From Rhizobium aethiopicum (GTDB lineage: Bacteria; Pseudomonadota; Alphaproteobacteria; Rhizobiales; Rhizobiaceae), in NCBI RefSeq assembly GCF_014197535.1, contig NZ_JACIFV010000001.1:310001-374000 (forward strand): a stretch of 64,000 nucleotides of DNA. The letters are read 5' to 3'. Shown here one piece after another: positions 8,528 to 17,094 of this stretch (positions are counted from its first letter, which is position 1; each line of letters starts with the position of its first letter). The position numbers and the translations under genes are program-made. The notes under the pieces were generated by a model that ran no database searches, was not told the DNA's origin, and worked only from the letters and a program-made list of their open reading frames with translations.

Positions 8528-9427
8528 TCAGGCTGCCTGCCTTTCCCGCCGCATCTCATTCCTCATGATGAAGAGCGATGCGGAAAGAATGAGTGCAGCG
8601 CCCAACCACAGATAGCCGGCGGGCGCATAACCGAAGAACAGCCAACCGGCGAGAACGTTGAGCGGCAGCTTCAGATCATCGAAGGGCTGGACATAGGCGG
8701 CGTCGGCGCTGGCATAGGCAAGGGTCAGTAGATATTGCGCCACCACCGTCAGGAGGCCCGCCAGGAGGAAGAGCGCGAGTGTCGTGCCTGTCGGCACTGC
8801 GAAGCCCGCGGCAAGCGCCAGACCGCCGTTGATCGGCGTCAGCAGCACCAACAGCCAGACGGTGATGGTCTCCGGCCTCTCGATACCGGTCAGGCTCTTG
8901 GTGATGAGCGACGAGGCACCCCAGAGCAGCGCCGAGAGTATCGGCAGGAGCGCTGCCCAAGTGAAGCTGTCCGACCATGGCTGGAGGATGATCATCGCGC
9001 CGGCAAAGCCGACACCGGTCGCTGCCCAGCGGGCCGGGCCGACGCGCTCACCGAGGAACAGGCGGGCGCCGAGAATGATGAAGAAGGGTGAGGTCATGAC
9101 CAGCGCGATCGCCTGCCAGATCGGCACTGAGGCAAGACCGGAAACCCAGGCCTCGACACCGAGCGCGGCAAAGACGACGCGCACGACGTGCCGCAACGGA
9201 TAGTCCGTCCGCATGGCCGCAAGGCCGGATTTGCGCAGGAAGGGCATGGAGAAGAGGAAGGCGAAGGCATATTGCCAAAAGGCTGCGGAGGCTGGCGGAA
9301 AGGCGAGCTTCATGGTCAGCCATTGGGTGACGACGTTGAGCAGCGAGAAGGCGACGCCTCCAAGCACCATGAAAACGGCGCCGGCAATGGTGCGAGATCG
9401 CGAGACTGCAAGGGAATTCTGATTCAT
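8528..9427 (-). CDS. ribN: Riboflavin importer RibN (EamA/DMT superfamily)
   Basis: A 299-residue integral membrane protein with ten predicted hydrophobic segments and two EamA repeats (about residues 10-140 and 155-290). RibN of R. leguminosarum is a riboflavin uptake protein of this superfamily whose gene is preceded by an FMN riboswitch, and here an unmistakable FMN riboswitch lies directly upstream on the same strand, which makes the assignment strong. Three in-frame starts exist (GTG 9454, ATG 9436, ATG 9427); GGAAG just before 9427 favours the last. Regulation is expected to be repression by FMN. The family alone would not tell the substrate; the riboswitch does. Confidence 0.88.
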   Translation of the reverse strand: MNQNSLAVSRSRTIAGAVFMVLGGVAFSLLNVVTQWLTMKLAFPPASAAFWQYAFAFLFSMPFLRKSGLAAMRTDYPLRHVVRVVFAALGVEAWVSGLASVPIWQAIALVMTSPFFIILGARLFLGERVGPARWAATGVGFAGAMIILQPWSDSFTWAALLPILSALLWGASSLITKSLTGIERPETITVWLLVLLTPINGGLALAAGFAVPTGTTLALFLLAGLLTVVAQYLLTLAYASADAAYVQPFDDLKLPLNVLAGWLFFGYAPAGYLWLGAALILSASLFIMRNEMRRERQAA

Positions 9428-9489
9428 GTCTTCCATCCGAATAGGGACCAACACAAATCAGGACGCATGAGCGACGATACGCGGAGGCG

Positions 9490-9503
9490 GGCAGTCCCCT
9501 GCC
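9490..9503 (-). promoter_or_regulatory. Hairpin in the riboswitch expression platform
   Basis: GGCAG and CTGCC enclose a GGGA loop in the 60 to 90 bases between the FMN aptamer and the ribN start. There is no following T run, so the switch probably controls translation initiation, or another structure I did not resolve, rather than intrinsic termination. Confidence 0.45.
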
Positions 9504-9514
9504 AGCTTGCGGTC

Positions 9515-9664
9515 ATGCTCATTCTCTTTCATCCGGACTATACCGTCGGCTCCGGAATCACACCGGATCTGCTGACCCCTCCCCGGCCAAAGCTTCGGAA
9601 GGCGCTCGCGGGCTCGGGCCGCAGCCCTTACCGCCGGTGGGGACTTTCACCCCGCCCTGAGAAC
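9515..9664 (-). ncRNA. FMN riboswitch (RFN element)
   Basis: Read leftward from 9664, the conserved blocks of the RFN element occur in order: CTCAGGGCGGGGTGAAAGTC, CCCACCGGCGGTA, AGCCCGCGAGCG, GATCCGGTGTGATTCCGGAG, CCGACGGTATAGTCCGGATG and GAAAGAGAA. This covers all six helices of the FMN aptamer. It lies about 90 bases upstream of the ribN start. FMN binding is known to turn off riboflavin synthesis and uptake genes carrying this element. Confidence 0.97.
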
Positions 9665-9703
9665 AGAATCGTTCGTAAAACAAAGCGCTGCCTGCGGCAA
9701 GCG

Positions 9704-9738
9704 GCAAAACAAAAGGGGTCCGGCAGTGCCGAACCCCT
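9704..9738 (-). terminator. Terminator of hupB
   Basis: On the minus strand AGGGGTTCGGCA pairs with TGCCGGACCCCT and is followed by TTTTGTTTTG. It lies 48 bases after the hupB stop codon and stops leftward reading before the FMN riboswitch. Confidence 0.88.
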
Positions 9739-9785
9739 CGAAATCCTGCTCAGCCGTTCTCGTTTACGGCCGGCGGAAGATCAAA

Positions 9786-10061
9786 TCAGCCGTTGACGGC
9801 GTCCTTCAGGCCCTTGCCGGGCGTGAACTTCGGCACGTTGCGAGCCGGGATATCGACTTCAGCGCCGGTCGACGGGTTACGGCCCTTCGTTGCAGCGCGA
9901 TGAGAAACGGTGAAGCTGCCGAAACCAGCGAGGCGGATGTCGCCCTTGTTCTTGAGTTCGGCCTGGACAACGTCAAAAACCGCGTCAACAGCGGAAGCCG
10001 CGTCAGACTTCGTCAGTCCTGCCTTTTCGGCGACTGCGGACACGAGTTCATTCTTGTTCAT
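9786..10061 (-). CDS. hupB: DNA-binding protein HU
   Basis: Histone-like nucleoid protein of 91 residues. The sequence starts MNKNELVSAVAEKAGLTKSD, has the signature GDIRLAGFGSFTV (about residues 40-52) and the DNA-wrapping arm GRNPSTGAEVDIPARNVPKF with the intercalating proline. The gene follows lon leftward, separated by the lon terminator and its own 206-base upstream region, so it has its own promoter. The order clpX-lon-hupB is usual in alphaproteobacteria. Confidence 0.97.
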   Translation of the reverse strand: MNKNELVSAVAEKAGLTKSDAASAVDAVFDVVQAELKNKGDIRLAGFGSFTVSHRAATKGRNPSTGAEVDIPARNVPKFTPGKGLKDAVNG

Positions 10062-10195
10062 GTTTCCACCCCTTTCTAAATGGTATGAAACGACTCAAAT
10101 CTAAGCTAGGCGCAGATTAGGTTTCATCAGGCCCGCCGGGAACCCAAAAGCCCTGCAAATCAAGGAAAAGCAAGCGTCTCCATGACGTTTTCACA

Positions 10196-10220
10196 AAAAA
10201 GGCTGGCGTTTCCGCCAGCC
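10196..10220 (-). terminator. Terminator of lon
   Basis: GGCTGGCG and CGCCAGCC enclose a four-base loop; on the minus strand six T follow. It starts 47 bases after the lon stop codon. Confidence 0.9.
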
Positions 10221-10267
10221 TTTTCGCGTCTTTTGCGCCATTGGGGCACAAATGTGGCAAATGCCAC

Positions 10268-12685
10268 TCAATGCGCGATGGTTGCGCCCGTATCATCAAG
10301 GCCTTCGACCGACGTGATGACAGGCGTTTCCACCGTGCCATCCCACTCGATCGGCTCCGGCCGCCGGATCAGCGCATGCTTGATCACCTCGCCCATGCGG
10401 GACACCGGGATGATCTCCATGCTGTTCTTCACGTTGTCCGGAATCTCCGCCAGATCCTTGGCGTTTTCCTCCGGAATCAGCACCTTCTTGATGCCGCCGC
10501 GAAGCGCTGCCAGCAGCTTTTCCTTGAGACCGCCGATCGGCAGCACCCGGCCGCGAAGGGTGATTTCACCGGTCATGGCCACATGCTTGTTCACCGGGAT
10601 GCCAGTCATGATCGAAACGATGGCGGTTGCCATGGCGACACCGGCCGACGGGCCATCCTTCGGCGTCGCCCCTTCCGGCACGTGCACGTGGATGTCGTTC
10701 TTTTCGAACATCGGCGGTTCGATGCCGAAATCGACAGCGCGCGAGCGGACATAAGAGGCCGCCGCCGAGATCGATTCCTTCATGACGTCCTTCAGATTGC
10801 CCGTAACCGTCATGCGGCCCTTGCCCGGCATCATCACGCCTTCGATGGTCAGTAGTTCGCCGCCGACTTCCGTCCAGGCAAGACCGGTCACGACGCCGAC
10901 CTGATCCTCGCCCTCGGCTTCGCCATGGCGGAAGCGCGGGACGCCGAGATAGTCGGCGATGTTGGCGGCCGTCACGTGAACGGACTTCGTCTTGCCCTTG
11001 ATGATCTCGGTGACCGCCTTGCGGGCGAGCTTCATCAATTCGCGTTCGAAGCTGCGGACACCGGCCTCGCGGGTGTACTGCTGGCTGATCGCCATCAGGG
11101 CGTCGTCGCTGACCGAGAATTCTTCCGGCTGCAACGCATGTTCCTTGATAGCTTTCGGCAGCAGGTGCCGCTTGGCGATCTCACGCTTCTCGTCCTCGGT
11201 GTAGCCGGCGATACGGATGATTTCCATGCGGTCCATCAAAGGCGCAGGAATGTTCAGCGTATTCGCCGTCGTGATGAACATCACATCCGACAGGTCGTAT
11301 TCGACTTCCAGATAGTGGTCCATGAAGGTCGAGTTCTGCGCCGGATCGAGCACTTCGAGCAGGGCCGAAGACGGATCGCCGCGGAAATCCATGCCCATCT
11401 TGTCGATTTCGTCGAGCAGGAAGAGCGGGTTGGACTTCTTCGCCTTCTTCATCGACTGGATGACCTTGCCGGGCATCGAGCCGATATAGGTGCGGCGGTG
11501 ACCGCGGATTTCGGCTTCGTCGCGAACGCCGCCGAGCGCCATGCGGACATACTCGCGGCCGGTCGCCTTGGCGATCGACTGGGCGAGCGAGGTCTTGCCG
11601 ACGCCCGGAGGGCCGACGAGGCAGAGAATCGGGCCCTTGATCTTGGTGGCGCGGGCCTGCACGGCGAGATATTCGACAATGCGCTCCTTGACCTTGTCGA
11701 GACCGAAGTGATCGGCCTCGAGGATCTTCTCGGCATTGTTGAGGTCGGCCTTGATCTTCGACTTCTTGCCCCACGGGATACCGAGCAGCCAATCCAGATA
11801 ATTGCGCACGACGGTGGCTTCGGCCGACATCGGGCTCATCTGGCGCAGCTTCTTCAGCTCCGCCTCGGCCTTTTCACGGGCCTCCTTGGACAGCTTGGTC
11901 TTGGAGATGCGCTCTTCCAGTTCGCTCATCTCGTCGCGGCCTTCCTCGCCGTCGCCGAGCTCCTTCTGGATCGCCTTCATCTGCTCATTGAGATAGTATT
12001 CGCGCTGGGTCTTCTCCATCTGGCGCTTGACGCGCGAGCGGATGCGCTTTTCGACCTGCAGGACCGAAATCTCGCCTTCCATGAAGCCGAGGGCCTTTTC
12101 GAGACGCTGCTTGACGCTGGTCGTCTCCAGCATCTCCTGCTTCTCGGTGATCTTGATCGACAGATGCGAGGCGACCGTATCGGCGAGCTTGGAATAGTCG
12201 TCGATCTGGCTGGCGGCGCCGACCACTTCGGGCGAAATTTTCTTGTTGAGCTTCACATAGCTTTCGAATTCGGAAACGACCGAGCGCGACAAGGCTTCCA
12301 GTTCGACCGGATCGTCATGCGGCTCCTCGAGCACATGGCCGAGCGCCTCATAGAAATCCTCACGGCTCGTATAGGTGTCGATCTCGGCGCGGGCGCGGCC
12401 TTCGACCAGAACCTTGACGGTGCCGTCAGGAAGCTTCAGCAGCTGCAGCACGTTTGCCACGGTGCCGACATTATGGATCGCCGAAGGGTCCGGATCATCG
12501 TCGCTGGCGTTGATCTGCGTCACCAGCATGATCTGCTTGTCCGAGCCCATGACCTCTTCGAGCGCACGGATCGACTTTTCCCGTCCGACAAACAGCGGCA
12601 CGATCATATGCGGGAAAACCACGATGTCACGCAAAGGCAGAACAGGGTAGGCAGTGCTGCTCGCTACAGACGTTTTCTTCGTCAT
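10268..12685 (-). CDS. lon: ATP-dependent protease Lon
   Basis: Lon degrades misfolded and regulatory proteins in the cytoplasm. The 805-residue protein has the N-terminal substrate-binding domain (YPVLPLRDIVVFPHMIVPLF), coiled-coil region, AAA+ module with Walker A GPPGVGKT (about residue 360) and Walker B FLLDEIDKM, and the C-terminal serine-lysine protease domain with DGPSAGVAM (catalytic Ser near 679) and the later GGLKEKLLAA containing the catalytic lysine. The length matches bacterial LonA. It lies between clpX and hupB, with a terminator on both sides. Confidence 0.98.
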   Translation of the reverse strand: MTKKTSVASSTAYPVLPLRDIVVFPHMIVPLFVGREKSIRALEEVMGSDKQIMLVTQINASDDDPDPSAIHNVGTVANVLQLLKLPDGTVKVLVEGRARAEIDTYTSREDFYEALGHVLEEPHDDPVELEALSRSVVSEFESYVKLNKKISPEVVGAASQIDDYSKLADTVASHLSIKITEKQEMLETTSVKQRLEKALGFMEGEISVLQVEKRIRSRVKRQMEKTQREYYLNEQMKAIQKELGDGEEGRDEMSELEERISKTKLSKEAREKAEAELKKLRQMSPMSAEATVVRNYLDWLLGIPWGKKSKIKADLNNAEKILEADHFGLDKVKERIVEYLAVQARATKIKGPILCLVGPPGVGKTSLAQSIAKATGREYVRMALGGVRDEAEIRGHRRTYIGSMPGKVIQSMKKAKKSNPLFLLDEIDKMGMDFRGDPSSALLEVLDPAQNSTFMDHYLEVEYDLSDVMFITTANTLNIPAPLMDRMEIIRIAGYTEDEKREIAKRHLLPKAIKEHALQPEEFSVSDDALMAISQQYTREAGVRSFERELMKLARKAVTEIIKGKTKSVHVTAANIADYLGVPRFRHGEAEGEDQVGVVTGLAWTEVGGELLTIEGVMMPGKGRMTVTGNLKDVMKESISAAASYVRSRAVDFGIEPPMFEKNDIHVHVPEGATPKDGPSAGVAMATAIVSIMTGIPVNKHVAMTGEITLRGRVLPIGGLKEKLLAALRGGIKKVLIPEENAKDLAEIPDNVKNSMEIIPVSRMGEVIKHALIRRPEPIEWDGTVETPVITSVEGLDDTGATIAH

Positions 12686-13037
12686 TTTTTATCCTTTCCA
12701 TCGTCCCGTTGCCGGGCTCTCTGCACGGCCGCTTGGGATCGGCCGGCACTCTCACTTGGCCTACAAGTGGAGGTTCTGACTACGCTTTTCAAGCCACGCT
12801 AACGCCCGCGTTCCCCGGATATGACAGCTTCGTTACAACGGAACACCAGCACTATGAAACGCGTGGCTGGACCGGCGCTTACCACTTCCGACCCGGCTAA
12901 ATACAACGCCAGCAATACACTCACGGAATCACTGCATCATTGCCAAGCACCGCCCCTTGCGCAACATCGGCAAAGGCAAGCTCCAGTTCCCACCACCAAA
13001 ATACTAACAGCGCCTCGCATGGTTTTTCAAATAGAAA
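12686..13037. other. Upstream region of lon
   Basis: This stretch of 352 bases lies between the lon start and the clpX terminator. It must contain the lon promoter, but I could not single out a convincing sigma-70 or heat-shock promoter by eye. The open frames here look like chance. Confidence 0.5.
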
Positions 13038-13060
13038 GGGGCTCGCCCATGGCAAGCCCC
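13035..13060 (-). terminator. Terminator of clpX
   Basis: GGGGCTTGCC and GGCGAGCCCC on the minus strand form a stem with one G-T pair and a three-base loop, followed by TTTCTATTTG. It lies 28 bases after the clpX stop codon. Confidence 0.8.
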
Positions 13061-13088
13061 TTAAAATAATGGTGTGAAAACCATAAGA

Positions 13089-14366
13089 TTACGCGGAAGC
13101 GTTGGCTTTTTCTTCCTGACGATCGGCATAGATGTAGAGCGGACGAGCCGAGCCGCGCACCACTTCCTCCGAGATGACGACCTCGCGCACGCCTTCCAGC
13201 GTCGGCAGTTCGAACATCGTGTCGAGCAGGATCTTTTCCATGATCGAACGAAGGCCGCGGGCGCCGGTCTTGCGCACGATCGCCTTGCGGGCGATTTCGC
13301 GCAGCGCATCTTCGTGGAAAGTCAGTTCCACATCTTCCATCTCGAACAGCCGCTGATACTGCTTGATCAGCGCGTTCTTCGGCTCGGACAGGATCTGAAT
13401 CAGCGCGTCCTCATCGAGGTCCTCGAGCGTCGCCAGAACCGGCAGACGGCCGATGAACTCGGGAATGAGGCCGAACTTGACCAGATCTTCCGGCTCCAGT
13501 TCGCGCAGGACTTCGCCGACGCGGCGGTCGTCCTGGGCCTTGACGGTCGCACCGAAGCCGATCGAGGTCTTCTCGCCGCGGGCGGAGATAATCTTGTCGA
13601 GACCGGCGAAGGCGCCGCCACAGATGAACAGGATGTTCGTCGTGTCGACCTGCAGGAATTCCTGCTGCGGGTGCTTGCGGCCACCCTGCGGCGGAACGGA
13701 TGCAACCGTGCCTTCCATGATCTTCAAGAGCGCCTGCTGCACGCCCTCGCCCGAGACGTCGCGGGTGATCGACGGATTGTCAGACTTGCGCGAAATCTTG
13801 TCGACTTCATCGATGTAGACGATGCCGCGCTGCGCGCGCTCGACGTTGTAGTCGGCGGCCTGCAGGAGCTTCAGGATGATGTTTTCGACGTCCTCGCCGA
13901 CATAACCGGCTTCGGTCAGCGTCGTCGCATCCGCCATGGTGAAGGGAACGTCGATGATGCGGGCGAGCGTCTGGGCCAGATAGGTCTTGCCACAGCCTGT
14001 GGGGCCGACGAGCATGATGTTCGACTTCGCCAGTTCGACTTCGCCGTTCTTGGAGGCGTGCGCCAGGCGCTTGTAATGGTTGTGAACGGCGACCGACAGG
14101 ATCTTCTTTGCCTGCCGCTGGCCGATGACGTATTCATCGAGGACCTTAATGATGTCCTGGGGCGTCGGAACGCCGTCGCGGGACTTGACCATCGAGGACT
14201 TGTTCTCCTCGCGGATGATGTCCATGCACAATTCGACGCATTCATCGCAGATGAAGACGGTCGGTCCGGCAATCAGTTTCCGGACTTCGTGCTGGCTCTT
14301 TCCGCAGAACGAACAATAGAGGGTGTTCTTGGAGTCGCCGCCGTTGCTGCCGCTGACCTTGCTCAT
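13089..14366 (-). CDS. clpX: ATP-dependent Clp protease ATP-binding subunit ClpX
   Basis: AAA+ unfoldase that feeds substrates to ClpP. The 425-residue protein has the N-terminal C4 zinc-binding domain (Cys18, Cys21, Cys40, Cys43), Walker [13 protein letters not shown] near residue 124, Walker [12 protein letters not shown], the [22 protein letters not shown] pore region shown here by its ends only ([10 protein letters not shown]), and sensor 2 near the C-terminus. The ClpP-binding IGF loop is present as IGFGA. In alphaproteobacteria ClpXP is essential for cell-cycle control. It follows clpP leftward with a 302-base gap, so it can be transcribed alone. Confidence 0.98.
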
Positions 14367-14539
14367 ATCACTTTCCTTCCAGCACGCCGCATTTCAAGGC
14401 GAAATCGCGGTCCACTCTATCAGCTCCTGGCGGCACTCCGTTTCCGGAGCCTTTGCCGAGAAGGGCTTCAGGGGCTACGAACCGGTCCCAATCAACCATG
14501 TCCGGGTTCCGGCGGCAACGAATTCCCCTTCGAATGCCG

Positions 14540-14571
14540 AATGCTATGTCATAAAAATTCAACATAGCATT
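14540..14571. repeat. Perfect 10-bp inverted repeat between clpP and clpX
   Basis: AATGCTATGT and ACATAGCATT are exact inverted copies separated by 12 A/T-rich bases. The site is about 100 bases after clpP and 175 bases before the clpX start. There is no T run, so it is more likely a protein-binding site or an mRNA 3' structure than a plain terminator. Confidence 0.6.
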
Positions 14572-14668
14572 AATAGTTACTATTAGCGTCTTCGTCGCCA
14601 GTTGAAAGCCTTGTTCGATCACAAATGAGATAGAACTGTGGCGAGGAAAACACCATCCCAATTAATTA

Positions 14669-15298
14669 CTAGGCCTGCTCGCCTTCCATCTCGAGGCGTG
14701 ACGTCAGAACCTTGTCGATCACGCCCCAACCCTGGGCCTCGTCCGCATCCATGAAATGGTCACGATCGAGCGTCTTTTCAACTTCCTCGTAGCTGCGGCC
14801 GGTGTGCTTGACATAGACCTCGTTCAGCCGGCGCTTCATCTTGAGGATATCGCGGGCGTGGCGCTCGATGTCCGAGGCCTGGCCCTGGAAGCCGCCCGAG
14901 GGCTGATGAACCATGATGCGGGAATTCGGGGTGGCGAAGCGCATGTCCTTATGGCCGGCCGCCAACAGCAGCGAACCCATGGACGCGGCCTGGCCGATGC
15001 AGAGCGTCGACACAGCAGGTTTGATGAACTGCATCGTGTCGTAGATCGCCATGCCGGCGGTGACGACGCCACCCGGCGAATTGATGTAGAGAGCGATTTC
15101 CTTCTTCGGGTTTTCCGCCTCGAGGAAGAGAAGCTGGGCGCAGACGAGCGTCGCCATATGATCCTCGACGGCGCCGGTCAGGAAGATGATGCGTTCCTTC
15201 AACAGACGGGAATAGATGTCGTAGGAGCGTTCACCGCGGTTGGTCTGTTCCACGACCATCGGCACCAGGGCCATTGCGGTATCAACTGGGTTTCTCAT
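14669..15298 (-). CDS. clpP: ATP-dependent Clp protease proteolytic subunit ClpP
   Basis: Serine protease subunit that forms the double heptameric chamber used by ClpX and ClpA. The 209-residue protein has catalytic Ser106 in GQAASMGS, His131 in MVHQPSGG and the conserved YINSPGG strand. It starts [18 protein letters not shown], typical of the rhizobial ClpP encoded next to clpX; rhizobia usually have further ClpP paralogues elsewhere. It is the first gene of the leftward clpP-clpX-lon-hupB block. Confidence 0.98.
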   Translation of the reverse strand: MRNPVDTAMALVPMVVEQTNRGERSYDIYSRLLKERIIFLTGAVEDHMATLVCAQLLFLEAENPKKEIALYINSPGGVVTAGMAIYDTMQFIKPAVSTLCIGQAASMGSLLLAAGHKDMRFATPNSRIMVHQPSGGFQGQASDIERHARDILKMKRRLNEVYVKHTGRSYEEVEKTLDRDHFMDADEAQGWGVIDKVLTSRLEMEGEQA

Positions 15299-15694
15299 GT
15301 GCGTCCTTTGTCAACGTCATGCCGGCAGGCCGGGAATCAAAGAAAATGTCTTATCCCTACATAGAGTGTCCCTGCCCTCCTCTTCAAGACACGCCTTGGG
15401 ATAACGTTAAGAAGGCGGGGCAAGACGGCGAGGATTCGACGCCGGCAGCCTCTTTCTCGCAAACGCCTGTTGGCCGCGAGCCCTCGATGGCGTCTCCCCC
15501 CGCTTTTCTCCACGACAGGATGAAGGAAAGGTTACTCCATTCGGCAGCGCTCACGCACGTTTACCCAACGGAAAGCCTATCGCTAGATACCGGCCGAAAA
15601 TCATGCCGCAGTGCAACGACATTAAGGAACTGGCGAGCTTCCTCCGCAAGGATGCGGGCCAACAGACAAGGTCGACGGGCAAGGGGTTGCTGCC
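15299..15694. other. Intergenic region between divergent clpP and the diguanylate cyclase gene
   Basis: This stretch of 396 bases must hold the promoters for clpP (leftward) and for the GGDEF gene (rightward). I see no gene, hairpin or repeat that stands out. Confidence 0.5.
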
Positions 15695-16948
15695 GTGTTC
15701 AATATCGCTACAGGTCTCGCCATCTGGTGTTCGGAGGCCATGACGCTCGCTTTGGTGCTTTTCGTCGCCTGGCGCCACAATGTCAGAAACGAAGCCTATC
15801 TTTATTGGGGCCTCGGCTTCTTTCTGACCGCCATCGGCTTTGCGACGATCTCGTTGCGCAGCGAAATCCCCAGTCTGCTTTCCATCGAGGTGGGCAATGC
15901 CATCGCGCTGCTCGGCCAGAGCGCCTGGGTGGCAGGCTTTCTCGCACTCGACCGCAAGAAGATCGAATGGTGGGCTCTGCTGCCACCGGCAATCTGGCTG
16001 GCCGGGGTCTTTCTGCCCTGGGTCAACACCGATTATTCCAACCGCGTCGTGCTCTATAATCTCGCTTCGGCGACGGGCGCCACGGCATTGGCCATGGCGG
16101 TCGCCGCCGGCGACATGCGCCGCGAGCGCACCCGCATCAAGCTGATGGGCGTGTTCGTCATCCAGGGCGGCCTGTGTTTCGGCTCGGCGCTGACGATGGC
16201 GGTGACGCTGCCAAGCGATATCGAGGCGACCAATCTCGGCGGCGTCTCGGCCATGGCAAGCGCCTTCCTGCTCACCATCGCCTTCGCGCTCACCTGCCGA
16301 CTGGTGATGGAGCGCTCCGAACGGCATCTGCGCGTAATGACGCTGACCGATTCCCTGACCGGCGTGCTCAACCGCCGTGGCCTGCTCGGCTATTTCGAGT
16401 CCATCCAGGAGAGAGCCCATGGCGAGCAGCGGCAGGTCGCAGTGATCCTTTTCGACCTCGACCATTTCAAGCGCGTCAACGACCGCTTCGGCCATCAGTC
16501 CGGCGACGCCGTGCTTACCGCTTTCGCACGCATGGCCCGGCAATATATTCCAAACAACATCTTCGGCCGCATGGGCGGCGAAGAATTCGCCGCCTTCGCG
16601 GCCGTCGCCGACCAGACGGAAGCCGAGGCGATCGCCGAAGCGATCCGCACCGAATTCTGCCGCCTTCCCGTCAGCACCGGCGAAGCGATCGTTCCGGTCA
16701 CGGTCAGCATCGGTATCGCACTCGCCTCCTCGATCGAAGCCAATATCGACAAGCTGATCTCAGCCGCCGACCGGGCGCTCTATGCGGCCAAGGCCGCCGG
16801 CCGCAATTGCACGGTCACCTTCGGCGAAGAGGAAGCGGCGGCCCCGGCGCCGGCCACGCCGAGCACCACCGCTGGCGAGCTCGTGCCGACGGTCGACGAC
16901 CAGGTCGAGGCGCTGCGGCGCATGGGCGCGCTGTCACGGGCCGGCTAG
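15695..16948 (+). CDS. Membrane-bound diguanylate cyclase (GGDEF)
   Basis: The 417-residue protein has about six hydrophobic segments in its first 200 residues and a C-terminal GGDEF domain (about 210-380). The active site reads GGEEF in RMGGEEFAAF near residue 293, which is catalytically competent; the substrate motif FDLDHFKRVNDRFGHQSGD is intact. It should make cyclic di-GMP from two GTP. The start is GTG at 15695 behind AAGGGG. No RxxD inhibitory site is evident just ahead of the GGEEF motif. It is followed by a P450 gene after 146 bases. Confidence 0.92.
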   Translation: MFNIATGLAIWCSEAMTLALVLFVAWRHNVRNEAYLYWGLGFFLTAIGFATISLRSEIPSLLSIEVGNAIALLGQSAWVAGFLALDRKKIEWWALLPPAIWLAGVFLPWVNTDYSNRVVLYNLASATGATALAMAVAAGDMRRERTRIKLMGVFVIQGGLCFGSALTMAVTLPSDIEATNLGGVSAMASAFLLTIAFALTCRLVMERSERHLRVMTLTDSLTGVLNRRGLLGYFESIQERAHGEQRQVAVILFDLDHFKRVNDRFGHQSGDAVLTAFARMARQYIPNNIFGRMGGEEFAAFAAVADQTEAEAIAEAIRTEFCRLPVSTGEAIVPVTVSIGIALASSIEANIDKLISAADRALYAAKAAGRNCTVTFGEEEAAAPAPATPSTTAGELVPTVDDQVEALRRMGALSRAG

Positions 16949-17094
16949 CCGTAAGTCAAAAAGCAGAATCAATCCCTAGGTTTGACACGGATCTTAAAGC
17001 CATTGGCGCGTCCGATCGGGCGCGCCTGGTTCCGGCCGAACACTCCTCACCCACATCTTTTCGAGGGCCGGCAAATCCGCTAAGCCTTCGGTTC

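Noticed and set aside
10925..12802. Long plus-strand frame of 625 residues opposite lon
   Set aside because: It is an antisense frame caused by strong third-position G/C bias; lon is certain on the other strand. The same holds for long frames opposite clpX, metY and the TPR gene.
16174..17094. Long N-terminal extension of the P450 frame
   Set aside because: The extension is an out-of-frame reading of the diguanylate cyclase gene; the P450 starts at 17095.
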